64,000 nt of DNA, taken from contig NZ_QOUX01000047.1 in NCBI RefSeq assembly GCF_004116265.1, positions 186,001-250,000 on the forward strand, written 5' to 3'. A program made the translations under genes and the position numbers. Each line of letters starts with the position of its first letter. The first letter of the stretch is position 1. Below the pieces are notes generated by a model. That model ran no database searches. It was not told the origin of the DNA and saw only the letters and a list, made by a program, of their open reading frames with translations. This DNA comes from Anaerobacillus alkaliphilus (GTDB lineage Bacteria; Bacillota; Bacilli; Bacillales; Anaerobacillaceae). Below are positions 16,852-25,961 of this stretch, one piece after another.

Positions 16852-17426
16852 TGATTATTTTTGTAACTCTTTTGAGAACAGGGTAATTCGGAAACCATTT
16901 GAAAATATCTATTAAAGTTATTTACTGTCTACCGTGGTATAAATCCATATTGCTACCAAATACATCTGACTAAATTTTGTAAGGGCAACAAAAAACCCAT
17001 TTTATTAACCAAATCAAAACTTGATCTGTTTTAACCAAATTTAAATTTCTTGCCTTGACAGGCAGAGGCTAGATGTACATAAATCTCTACAAAAATTTTA
17101 ATAAATCAAATTATAGCTCTAATTAAGGTGAACAAAGCTACACTCTATTTAATGAATACTTCTACAATCGGCACACAACACACGTGGTGTGCGGAAACAT
17201 AGCTAGGTCTATCATAGGAAATCCAAATGATCTAGCAAAGTATTTCTATCAATTTACCATTTTATAAACAGAGATATCGAATAAGAGAAAAGAACAAACT
17301 AAATCAGGTTTGTTCTTTTTCTTATATCCTACGGAATAAAATGGAAAAAACAGTCGAATTATAGTACTATATTAGTAATGTAATAAGTTTCTAGAGTTGG
17401 ATATTTAAGTTAGAGGTGCCCCTACA
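16852..17426. other. 575-bp gap with terminator and upstream module
   Basis: Holds a possible promoter (TTGACA at about 17055, 17 bases, CATAAA), the terminator at 17287-17320, and the third copy of the shared module (CGGAATAAAATGG...AGTCGAATTATAGTA, 17335-17375) just ahead of the helicase gene. No coding potential seen. Confidence 0.5.
17287..17320 (+). terminator. intrinsic terminator
   Basis: AAAAGAACAAAC / GTTTGTTCTTTT stem, 8-base loop, extended by flanking AT pairs. Confidence 0.75.
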
Positions 17427-20140
17427 GTGAATAAATTATATCATCTCATACTAGTAAAAAAAGAGGATAAAACGGAAAATATCGAGTACTGTAAATATGA
17501 GAATGGCAAATGGTCCGTTAAGTATTGCAACACTAACAGAACCTATAGCTATAACTACACAAGTGTTGAATGGTACAAGGATCCTAAAATCCTAGATGAG
17601 AAAACTACGATTGTTTATGAGAACAATCAACCAATCTCAGGAATTACGAGTATATTAAATTTTGGTCCTTACATAAGGTTATTGTTTAAAACAGGTTATC
17701 AGAAGGTGTACCCTAGTTCTTCAATCATCATTGAACAAACTGCCCTTACCAATCCTAATGCAAAAAATACATTTGAGTATCTGAAAAAGCTTGCAGAGCA
17801 TGTAAGTGTGAAGGTGGATGGCCAGACAAGTTTATTAAGTAAGTTGTATCAGGATTTATTGACCATAAGCCCTAATAGTGTATTAGCTAGTTACATAGAA
17901 GGCAAACCCTTTCGGTCCGAAAAAAACATCCCTCAAGTTTTATTTCCATTTGGTTTTAATTTAAGCCAAAAGTCAGCAACTGAAAGAGCAATGACAGAGC
18001 AGGTGAGCGTTATTGAGGGACCGCCTGGAACCGGGAAGACACAAACAATCTTAAACATTATTGCCAATGCAATTATCAATGGAAAGACGGTTGCAGTTGT
18101 TTCAAATAATAACTCTGCAACTGCAAATGTCCTAGAAAAGCTTGAGAAACACGGAGTGGATTTTATAGCTGCCTATTTAGGGAGTAAGCAAAATAGAGAG
18201 CTATTTTTCGCTTCGCAAAAAACTACATATCCAGAAATGACTGGCTGGACCTTGCCTAAAGAAGAATATCAATCTATGAAGGCGAATTTAAAAGAGGAAC
18301 AGCGGAAGTTGAACGAAATGCTTCGATACAAGAATAAGCAAGCGGTATTAAAAGAGGAACTTTCTACTTTGCAGACTGAGTATCAGTACTTTAAATCTTA
18401 TTATCAGGAGTCTAACTTCCCTCCACTTGATATACAGTCTCTATCTAAGCTACCGACAAGAAAGTTACTAAAACTTTTGGTTGAATATAAACAACAACTT
18501 GAGGAAGGTTCGATTTCTCTTAAGCAAAAACTATATAACCTAATTGCTTACCGAATATATGACTTTAAGATTTATAAGCTACCTCCAGAAGCTGTCATTT
18601 CCTATATTCAAAAGGTTTATTATGATACGAAAATTTATGAACTAAAAAACATATAAAAGAACTAGATGATAAACTCGAGAGCTATAGCTTTGATGATGCG
18701 ATGAAAAAATATAGCAGTGACTCTATGAAGTTGTTTAAGGCTAGACTTGCTGATAAATACAGTGGAACGAATAGAAGAGCATTTTCTTCGAATGACCTGT
18801 GGAAGAACTTCGACGCCTTCATTTACGAATACCCAGTTATTTTAAGCACCACGCACTCTTTACGGAATTGTGCAGCAAAAAATTATCTCTTTGATTATGT
18901 ATTGATAGATGAGGCTTCACAGGTTGATATTGTTACAGGTGCTCTAGCGTTATCTTGTGCTAGAAACGCTGTTATTGTTGGTGATTTAAAACAACTTCCA
19001 AACGTAGTGCCTACTGAATTATCTAAACTTACAACGAGAATTTTCGAATCTTTCAACCTTAACGAGGCATATCACTTTGCTAATCATAGCTTATTATCGT
19101 CAATACAAACTCTGTACAAAGTTCTTCCAAAAACTTTATTAAAAGAGCATTACCGTTGTCATCCAAAAATCATTGGGTTTTGCAATCAAAAGTTTTATAA
19201 TAACGAGCTGATTGTTTTAACCGACGGGCAAGAAACCGATAAACCACTATTGTTATATAAGACCGTTAAAGGTAATCATGCACGAGGAACGTTTAATCAG
19301 AGGCAAATTGATGTGATCTTTGAGGAAATTATTCCGGCGAAAGCAGATCCTACTAAACAGTCATTAGGAATTATCTCGCCATATCGTATGCAAGCAGAAG
19401 AAATCCAAAAAGTTATTGGAACGAGAAATATTGATGCTGACACTGTTCATAAGTACCAGGGGCGAGAAAGGGATATTATCATTCTTACTACTGTAGCAAA
19501 TGAGGTAGAGGTTAGCGACTTCGTTGATGATCCGAATTTAATTAATGTTGCCGTATCTAGAGCAGTAGATAAGTTAATTATCGTTGTTGCAGCTGGCAGC
19601 GAGAACTGGAAAGGAACTAATATTGGAGACTTAGTCAGGTATATTCAATACAATAACTTCGAAGTTATCGAAAGCAAGATTTACTCTGTATTTGACCTGC
19701 TTTACAGAAGTTACTCCAATAAGCTTTTGGAAGTATTGAAGAATAATAAAAAGGTATCTACATTTGCATCAGAAAATCTAATGAATACAGTGATTGAAAA
19801 TGTATTGAGTTTACCAGAATTCCACACCTTAGGTCATGTACTTCACCAACCTTTACGGATGCTAATTAAAGATCCAACAAAACTTACAGTAGATGAACGG
19901 AAATATGCCATGAACATCTTAACGCACACTGACTTTGTGATCTTTAATAAACTAGATAAGATGCCAGTCTTAGTAGTTGAAGTAGATGGACATGCCTACC
20001 ATGCAAATAATCCCGTCCAACTTAAACGGGACGAAATGAAAGATGCGATCCTAACTAAGTATGGTATTCCAATTATTAGGATGAAAACTACGGGTAGTGG
20101 AGAAGAGGATAGGTTGAGAGAACTGTTGTTAAAGGGTTGA
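17427..20140 (+). CDS. SF1 (UPF1-like) helicase with C-terminal nuclease, frameshifted
   Basis: Two frames that make one protein of about 904 residues if read with a -1 shift at 18650. Frame 1 (GTG 17427, AGAGGTG upstream) carries the Walker A box GPPGTGKT (198-205) and a coiled-coil insert. Frame 2 continues with Walker B 'YVLIDEASQVD', 'LKEHYRCHPKIIGFCNQ', 'DADTVHKYQGRERDIIIL' and 'LINVAVSRAVDKLIIV', the motifs of AAA_11/AAA_12 helicases. The C-terminal 70 residues 'VLVVEVDGHAYHAN...KRDEMKDAIL' resemble DUF2726/Vsr-like PD-(D/E)XK nucleases. Either a one-base deletion in a run of A, or programmed frameshifting. An AbiC-like gene follows 38 bases later. A stand-alone antiviral helicase-nuclease is the likely role. 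Confidence 0.75.
18644..18650 (+). other. in-frame A_AAA_AAC slippery heptamer
   Basis: In the first helicase frame the codons read CTA AAA AAC ATA TAA, giving a canonical X_XXY_YYZ -1 slip site two codons before the stop. After a -1 slip, reading goes on as CAT ATA AAA GAA CTA..., exactly the missing protein segment (HIKELDDKLESYSFDDAMKK). Confidence 0.6.
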
Positions 20141-20178
20141 GTTGGATGCTCCCTCTAAGGAAAGAAAGGGTGATTTTT

Positions 20179-20856
20179 ATGAAGAGAAATTTAAGTATAA
20201 TTGAAGTATTGGGTTTTATTTTTATAGCACTAGGGTTTTTAATCCCACTTGTTACGGATCCTAAATTAGGTACAGACTATGCACAAACAGCAGCACCTTT
20301 CCTCTCTACAGCAGCTTTTTTGTTGTTATACTCTGCCAATAAGATGCAAAAAGAAGAGCTAGGTTTACAGAGGAAAGAGCTTGAATTACAAAGAGAAGAA
20401 TTAAAACAGACAAGAGAAGTCTTCAAAGAACAAGAATACACTATGGATTTACAAAGAATAGAGAACACTTTTTTTAATTTAAATTCGCTAAGGTTAACAA
20501 TCATTGACAATATAAATTATGGTAGTGAAACGGGACTCAAAGCTATGCAGAATGTTGTCTATAGTATTGAATATAACCCAACTTATTTTGAGTCTCTTAA
20601 GGGAAATATAATTATATACGTTAATTGTATATATTCTATTCTTAAGACTTTAGATTCATCCAAGCTAAAAGAGGTAGATAAAGAGAGTCTGTTAAATACA
20701 TTAGTTTTACAAATGACCATGAATGAGTTGAAATTCATTAACATTTATTTAAATAACACGACTGTAGATACAAAGTCTGATAAAAGACATAAGATTAACA
20801 CCTATTTTAATGGTTACTGTACTGAATTAAGTAACGAAAAAATTATTTTTAATTAA
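20179..20856 (+). CDS. AbiC-like phage abortive-infection protein
   Basis: A 225-residue protein: two membrane helices (about 7-23 and 38-53), a Gln/Glu/Lys coiled coil (57-90), then 'MDLQRIENTFFNLNSLRLTI', the typical QR.ENTFF.L signature of the putative AbiC family (PF16872), and a helical tail. ATG 20179 is chosen so that the membrane helix is at the N-terminus; GGAAAGAAAGGG lies upstream. Family members abort phage infection by an unresolved route. Shorter than many relatives. Same strand and close to the helicase, so they may act as one locus. Confidence 0.75.
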   Translation: MKRNLSIIEVLGFIFIALGFLIPLVTDPKLGTDYAQTAAPFLSTAAFLLLYSANKMQKEELGLQRKELELQREELKQTREVFKEQEYTMDLQRIENTFFNLNSLRLTIIDNINYGSETGLKAMQNVVYSIEYNPTYFESLKGNIIIYVNCIYSILKTLDSSKLKEVDKESLLNTLVLQMTMNELKFINIYLNNTTVDTKSDKRHKINTYFNGYCTELSNEKIIFN

Positions 20857-20969
20857 ATAGATTTGGAAATTTAATTATCGTTGTTAATATTGCACTTATT
20901 TATTCTGGTACATGGATTGTAGAAACTTAAAGTAAAAATAATGAAAATCTACTAAATATACTATAAAAC

Positions 20970-20998
20970 TTGCATGTTTTGTAACTATTTGGTAAAAT
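20970..20998 (+). promoter_or_regulatory. sigma-A-type promoter upstream of RT
   Basis: TTGCAT at 20970-20975, 17-base spacer, TAAAAT at 20993-20998. Transcription would begin near 21005 and run antisense to the small minus-strand frame at 21119-21012, then towards the reverse transcriptase gene. Confidence 0.6.
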
Positions 20999-21004
20999 TT
21001 GAAT

Positions 21005-21271
21005 GTCTTATCTAATTAGTGATAAGAGGAGAAGGTTTCGTATTGTCAAGCTTGACAATATATATGATTAGCTTAATAACTAACATCGCCACCAGGTCGA
21101 TAGTCATGTCTGCAAGCATAATCTCAACTCCTTCCACAATCATATATGCAATTATTTGTTTAATTTGATTGTAACATTTAAGTGAGAAAGTATTAGCCCT
21201 ACTAAGTAATAGTGATGCAAATAGTAGTATTATTATTTAGTCGAGATCGTGTATGCTAGGGAGGTTTTCTG
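21005..21271 (+). ncRNA. possible structured leader/ncRNA of the RT locus
   Basis: Downstream of the promoter are stem-loops TCTTATC/GATAAGA (21006-21027) and the 20-bp perfect palindrome TATTGTCAAGCTTGACAATA (about 21042-21061). A stop-free plus-strand frame of 150 bases (21016-21165) crosses them. DRT2-type reverse transcriptases are known to copy an upstream ncRNA into repeated cDNA that carries an open frame, so this stretch is where such RNA would be. The RNA itself is inferred; a type I antitoxin RNA is the main alternative. Confidence 0.35.
21012..21119 (-). CDS. small hydrophobic peptide, 35 aa, antisense to RT leader
   Basis: Minus-strand frame with an excellent ribosome site (GGAAGGAG, 8 bases before ATG 21119). 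The peptide is MLADMTIDLVAMLVIKLI followed by IYIVK and a short polar tail with KPSPLITN: one membrane-spanning helix capped by Lys, the look of a type I toxin (TxpA/Fst-like) or a small membrane protein. It lies wholly inside the region transcribed from the opposite promoter at 20970. No family match is claimed. Confidence 0.45.
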   Translation of the reverse strand: MLADMTIDLVAMLVIKLIIYIVKLDNTKPSPLITN

Positions 21272-22663
21272 TTGAAACAGAGTAATAGGCTAAAATTACA
21301 TAGTCTCCCCAGCTCTTCACAACTAGACCCAAAAAGGTATAGAGCAAAGGGGTATCTTCATTTTGATAGTAAAATAAAAATTGAGCATGTTAGCAATAAA
21401 ATCCAAGATCAAGAATGGGTTGCAAAACATGCCTTTTTACCATTTATTCATTATAAAATAAAGCAAAGTAAATACACTGTTCAACCAGGAGTTACATCAA
21501 AAGTATTAAGAACCTCCCAAAACAAAAATTTATTAAAATATAAAAAGACAAAAGAAAGACTCATATATTATTCATCTCATTTAGATAGTTATATTTACAA
21601 GTATTATGGTGATATGTTAAATGAGTCTTATAATAGATTTGCCACGGAAAATGGTATAGATGAAATTGCTATTGCTTATAGAAATAATAAGCAAGGAAAA
21701 AACAACATTGATGCTGCGAAGGAAGTATTTAAGTTTGTCCTAGAAAACGAACGGGCTTTGATTATATCCTTAGACTTCACTAAATTTTTTGATACGCTAG
21801 ACCACAAAGTTCTTAAAGAAAACATAAAAAAAGTATTAGGTCTAAGTACTCTACCAACTGATTTTTATAAGGTGTTTAAGAGTATCACTAATTTCAGTTA
21901 TATCGATAAATTGTTGATAGATACTTATCTTATTGATAAATATGGAAAGGATCAATTAATAAAGCTGAAACAGAAAGGTTCATTAAAAAAAGTGATGGAT
22001 GCCTCTGAATTTAGGCAATTCAAAAAAAATAATATTAGAATTCATAAATTAGGCTACGGTATTCCGCAAGGATCGGGAATGAGTGCTGTTTGTTCTAATG
22101 TTCATCTTATTGAGTTCGATATTAGATTAAGAGATTGGGCACAGGACTATAATGCTTTGTACAGAAGATATTGTGATGACTTAATTCTTGTAATTCCTTT
22201 AGAAAAAAACAAAACCACATGTGGTAATACATTGGTTTCAGAAGTTTACGATATTATTAAAGATTTTAATGATTTAGTCATACAAGAGGAAAAAACAGAG
22301 TTACGTATATTCGAGAACGGCATTATAAAAAATATCTATAACCAGCCTGATAAGATAGATTATTTAGGATTTTTGATGGATGGTAGTACTATTAAGCTTC
22401 GGGAGAAGAGCGTATTTAAATACTACAGTCGTGCATATAGAAAAGCAAAAATATCTAAAGAAGCAACTAAAGTGAGAGGTATAAAAACATTCCGCAGTAA
22501 GTTGTATAAATTGTATACTCATCTAGGTTACAATTATAAAGGCTATGGAAATTTCATATCATATGCGCAAACCGCCCATGAAAAAATGGCCGATTTACCT
22601 ATTAAAGTTATAATTAAAAATCAAACTCGAAGACACTGGACAAAAATTCAAAGTAAATTGTAA
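21272..22663 (+). CDS. antiviral reverse transcriptase (DRT2/UG-type)
   Basis: A 463-residue reverse transcriptase starting at TTG behind GGGAGG. Motifs: 'YLHFD' near residue 30 and 'HAFLPFI' near 55 (typical N-terminal extension of the unknown-group antiviral RTs), catalytic motif A 'LDFTKFFDTLDH' (about 167), 'GYGIPQGSGMSAVCSN' (about 262-277), and 'YCDD' at 300-303. There is no maturase, endonuclease or CRISPR gene, which excludes a group II intron or retron of the usual kind. The best fit by eye is defence-associated RT of DRT2 type; other UG classes are possible. A two-TM protein gene follows after a weak terminator. Confidence 0.75.
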   Translation: MKQSNRLKLHSLPSSSQLDPKRYRAKGYLHFDSKIKIEHVSNKIQDQEWVAKHAFLPFIHYKIKQSKYTVQPGVTSKVLRTSQNKNLLKYKKTKERLIYYSSHLDSYIYKYYGDMLNESYNRFATENGIDEIAIAYRNNKQGKNNIDAAKEVFKFVLENERALIISLDFTKFFDTLDHKVLKENIKKVLGLSTLPTDFYKVFKSITNFSYIDKLLIDTYLIDKYGKDQLIKLKQKGSLKKVMDASEFRQFKKNNIRIHKLGYGIPQGSGMSAVCSNVHLIEFDIRLRDWAQDYNALYRRYCDDLILVIPLEKNKTTCGNTLVSEVYDIIKDFNDLVIQEEKTELRIFENGIIKNIYNQPDKIDYLGFLMDGSTIKLREKSVFKYYSRAYRKAKISKEATKVRGIKTFRSKLYKLYTHLGYNYKGYGNFISYAQTAHEKMADLPIKVIIKNQTRRHWTKIQSKL

Positions 22664-22696
22664 TAACTTGTATCCTAACATAATATTAAGGACCAG

Positions 22697-22728
22697 GGAA
22701 CAAACTCCGTTTTGTTCTCTTCTTCTTT
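22697..22728 (+). terminator. weak terminator between RT and two-TM gene
   Basis: GAACAAA / TTTGTTC with a 6-base loop and a TC-rich tail; probably only partial read-through block. Confidence 0.5.
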
Positions 22729-22756
22729 ACATAATCTTTAAAATTGGAGCTTATTT

Positions 22757-23233
22757 ATGAAAAGAGAAAAACTTAGTAACAATATCTTGTACAATCAAGT
22801 TAGATATAAAAATTTGAGGAGTAGGGCAGGAGATGAGTTGAAAATTTTAGAGGAATACTTTGGTAAAAATTTCACTTCTGAAAGATTGAAATATCAATCA
22901 ATATTATTTCATTTAACTGCCTACCAAAAGGAAATCTCGTATTTTGGCCTTAGAGGCGTCTTTGTTGGAGTAATAGCGGCTATATTAACTTACGGATTTA
23001 ACACCGTTATTCTATCTGAAATTTTAAAAGTTAGCGAAGAAACTAAATTAGCAGGGTTTATAACAGCTATACTATCGACCATTATTTTTGTTTTGATCTT
23101 TTACATTACATTATGGGAGCCATTTTCTATAGATAGGAAGAGAAGGGATCAATTATATATTAATGAATACATGATTGAGTTGGTTAAAGACAAAATTAAT
23201 ACTATAGATTCTATGGAAAATAGAATTGTATAA
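22757..23233 (+). CDS. two-TM protein next to reverse transcriptase
   Basis: 158 residues: basic, helical N-terminus, membrane helices at about 63-83 (LRGVFVGVIAAILTYGF) and 99-120 (AGFITAILSTIIFVLIFY), short basic helix at the end. No family recognised. It starts 94 bases after the RT stop on the same strand; a membrane effector triggered by the RT product is one possibility, chance neighbour the other. Confidence 0.5.
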   Translation: MKREKLSNNILYNQVRYKNLRSRAGDELKILEEYFGKNFTSERLKYQSILFHLTAYQKEISYFGLRGVFVGVIAAILTYGFNTVILSEILKVSEETKLAGFITAILSTIIFVLIFYITLWEPFSIDRKRRDQLYINEYMIELVKDKINTIDSMENRIV

Positions 23234-23390
23234 CTGACTAGAGCCTAGAGCTCTTTTTTCTTTTGGAATTATTTCCCTCAACACACTAATAATTGAAGGG
23301 TTTTTCACAAATTACTCGAATTAACTTATATAATGTAGAATTTTCGTATACAAAGATAAATAGAGTGTAGTGTAAAACTAGGAGGAACCA
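23234..23390. other. short intergenic region ahead of McrBC-like operon
   Basis: A terminator-like 'AGAGCCTAGAGCTCTTTTTTC' hairpin at about 23241-23262 ends the previous transcript. TTAACTTATATAATG near 23321-23335 gives a possible -10. No gene. Confidence 0.45.
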
Positions 23391-25961
23391 ATGCTGGAGA
23401 AGATCTTATTTGAACTTGCTAAAAGGACAAGTGTTGTTAAAACTTTGTCTTCAAATAAACCAAACTGGATTACAAAAGTAGATGAAAATGGAATATATGT
23501 TGAAACTGAGTCATCTCGCCAAAAGCATCAAAACGGAGAAAAAACGAATCCATGGGATGTAATATCCTTTGATTTTATAACAACTGCCTGGCAGGAGTTT
23601 ATTAGTCAAAGAACAGCAAATGCAAATGACTTTGTTAAGACAAGGGGTAGGACTTCTTTCTTGATGGCTTTGTTTGCTGAGTTGCCGTTTGTAGAGGTTG
23701 TTACCAAGGATCAAGCTGCTGCGATTCAGCTCAAAGAGTTTAAAACCGATGACCTACCCAACGAACAGTTTCATAAGGTAGTTGAGTTCCTAGACGAAGT
23801 AATAGAAGGAAAATATGATCCTTTAAAGCTTAGTAGCCAACTTAAAGATAATGACAACTTGTATCGTAATAAAAGTAGGGGACGTCAAGATCTAAGGTTA
23901 CTTGGTTTTCTTGATGATCGTCACGAAAAAAATGATGTGGCATTTCATATGTATGCAATGTCAGAAGAGCATGAAAAGGTCCTAGTACTAAGAAATATCA
24001 TTGAGCATACTCCTTACTTCCGTATTGCCTTATTCGTTCTTGAACTATTAAAAGACTTCGCACCTAGAGATAAAAAAGAAGCACTTCTTGAATTAGGGAT
24101 GCTTATAGTTCGGAACTCAAAAGCGGATAATTTAATGGTCGAATCCGTCGCCAAAGAACGGACAACCAATCTGCTCAAGTGGCTAGAGAGCGTTCATCTG
24201 GTTGATGAAAACTGGGTACCGATAGAGAATTCGAGGGAGATAACAGCGGTGAATAGTAAATTACAACAATACTTTTTACATATCATGAACACCTATTTGA
24301 AAGCAAAGACAGAACCTTTTGGTGAACATCCTCTTGGCTCTGTTATGCGGCAAGACTTAACTTCAGAGATAAGAAATTTACCTTTTATAAATGAAGACTA
24401 TGTTGTTTCTGGGTCAGTTGGTATGGGAAATTGGGCTGCTGTTCCGTGGCTTGCAATTATGCATAGATCAATAACCACCTCGACGCAGCGTGGTTACTAT
24501 TTAGTGTATTTATTTAGTGAAGATATGAATAGTTTGTATTTAACATTTGCTCAAGGGATTACTGAAACCCCTAAAGAGGAAATTATTCAAATAAAAGAAG
24601 AAATTCGAACCCAAATAGAAATGAAGGAATCAGTACATAAAGATGATCAGATATACTTAGGTCCATCTAAAAAAGCTAAAGATTATGCTTTTTCAACTGC
24701 TGCATATATTAGATACGACATACCGGCAATGCCAGATGAAAAAGAACTTGTTCAGGATTTACAAGACATGATTGGATACTATGAGAAATATATAGAATTG
24801 AAGAGTCACTACCCTGACAACGCTCCTCAGATTGAAGTACATGAGGAGCAAGAAGAAATAATGCCTATGCAGGATGTTGTAAATCATATTTATTCCTATA
24901 TCACCAGCAAAGGTTTCTATTATGAAAAAGAGGAAGTAACGAATTTGTTCCTTGCGTTAAAAACAAAGCCGTTCGTAATTATCTCTGGTATCTCTGGTAC
25001 TGGTAAGACAAAGATTGTACAGTGGCTTGCCGAGAGTGTAGGAGCAACCGAACGGAATGGACAGTTCACGCTTATACCAGTGAGACCTGATTGGAGTGAC
25101 GGCTCTGATCTACTAGGGTACGTCGATATTAGTGGCGTGTTTAAAGAGGGCCCTTTAACGAGGATTGTTGAGAGTGCTATTAGTAATCCTAATCGCCCTT
25201 ACTTTGCTCTTCTAGATGAGATGAACTTGGCTCGTGTTGAACATTACTTCAGCGATATTTTAAGCGTAATGGAAAGTAGGAAACGTGAGAACGGTCAGCT
25301 AGTTTCGTCGCCCTTGCTATCGAGGGAGCTAACTGGCAGAGACATTTACCTGCCTTCAAACCTATACATTATTGGTACAGTTAACATGGATGAAACAACG
25401 CATCCCTTCAGTAAAAAAGTATTAGATCGTGCGAATACAATCGAATTTAATCGAGTGAAGCTAGAACATTTTCAGTTCTTAATAAATAACGAACCCGTAG
25501 ATCCAGTAACTCTACACAACGATGTATTTACGGCTACTTTCTTACATATACAAGATGTATTTAATCATAACCAAGAGGTGGTTGAGAAATCAACGGAAGT
25601 TCTAGTAGAAATAAATGATGTACTGCAGCTGCTTTTTGCTCATGTAGGCTACCGTGTCCGTGATGAAATTTGTTTTTATCTAGCTCATAGCCGGGAAGGG
25701 AAATTAATGACGGACGAGCAGGCACTAGATCATTGTATCCTGCAAAAAATTCTTCCGAGAATTGCGGGTAGTGATACGAGAGTAGAGCGTGTGTTAAAAG
25801 AGTTATATAAGATTTTTACCAATAAACGAATTGATAATATAAGTACGATCACTCAAGATAATCTTGCGAGTGCTAAGTATCCGAAGAGTGCTGAAAAAGT
25901 AGTTGAAATGCTTAGGAGGTTAGATGACGATGGCTTTACTTCCTTCTGGCTCAGCTCATGA
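23391..25961 (+). CDS. McrB-like AAA+ GTPase/ATPase with MrcB-type N-terminal domain
   Basis: 856 residues, GGAGG before ATG. The N-terminal half contains a DUF3578 (MrcB-like) domain (about 300-420; 'GSVGMGNWAAVPWLAIM'), which reads DNA modification. The motor has Walker A GISGTGKT (533-540), Walker B 'FALLDEMNLARVEHYFSDIL' (about 604) and the McrB hallmark 'NMDETTHPFSKKVLDRA' (about 664-680). It assembles with the nuclease encoded next to form a modification-dependent (type IV) restriction complex. The stop overlaps the next start by 38 bases, indicating coupling. Confidence 0.88.
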   Translation: MLEKILFELAKRTSVVKTLSSNKPNWITKVDENGIYVETESSRQKHQNGEKTNPWDVISFDFITTAWQEFISQRTANANDFVKTRGRTSFLMALFAELPFVEVVTKDQAAAIQLKEFKTDDLPNEQFHKVVEFLDEVIEGKYDPLKLSSQLKDNDNLYRNKSRGRQDLRLLGFLDDRHEKNDVAFHMYAMSEEHEKVLVLRNIIEHTPYFRIALFVLELLKDFAPRDKKEALLELGMLIVRNSKADNLMVESVAKERTTNLLKWLESVHLVDENWVPIENSREITAVNSKLQQYFLHIMNTYLKAKTEPFGEHPLGSVMRQDLTSEIRNLPFINEDYVVSGSVGMGNWAAVPWLAIMHRSITTSTQRGYYLVYLFSEDMNSLYLTFAQGITETPKEEIIQIKEEIRTQIEMKESVHKDDQIYLGPSKKAKDYAFSTAAYIRYDIPAMPDEKELVQDLQDMIGYYEKYIELKSHYPDNAPQIEVHEEQEEIMPMQDVVNHIYSYITSKGFYYEKEEVTNLFLALKTKPFVIISGISGTGKTKIVQWLAESVGATERNGQFTLIPVRPDWSDGSDLLGYVDISGVFKEGPLTRIVESAISNPNRPYFALLDEMNLARVEHYFSDILSVMESRKRENGQLVSSPLLSRELTGRDIYLPSNLYIIGTVNMDETTHPFSKKVLDRANTIEFNRVKLEHFQFLINNEPVDPVTLHNDVFTATFLHIQDVFNHNQEVVEKSTEVLVEINDVLQLLFAHVGYRVRDEICFYLAHSREGKLMTDEQALDHCILQKILPRIAGSDTRVERVLKELYKIFTNKRIDNISTITQDNLASAKYPKSAEKVVEMLRRLDDDGFTSFWLSS

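Noticed and set aside
21272-22663. Reverse transcriptase as part of a group II intron or retrotransposon
   Set aside because: No maturase/HNH region, no intron ends, and the N-terminal extension fits antiviral RTs.
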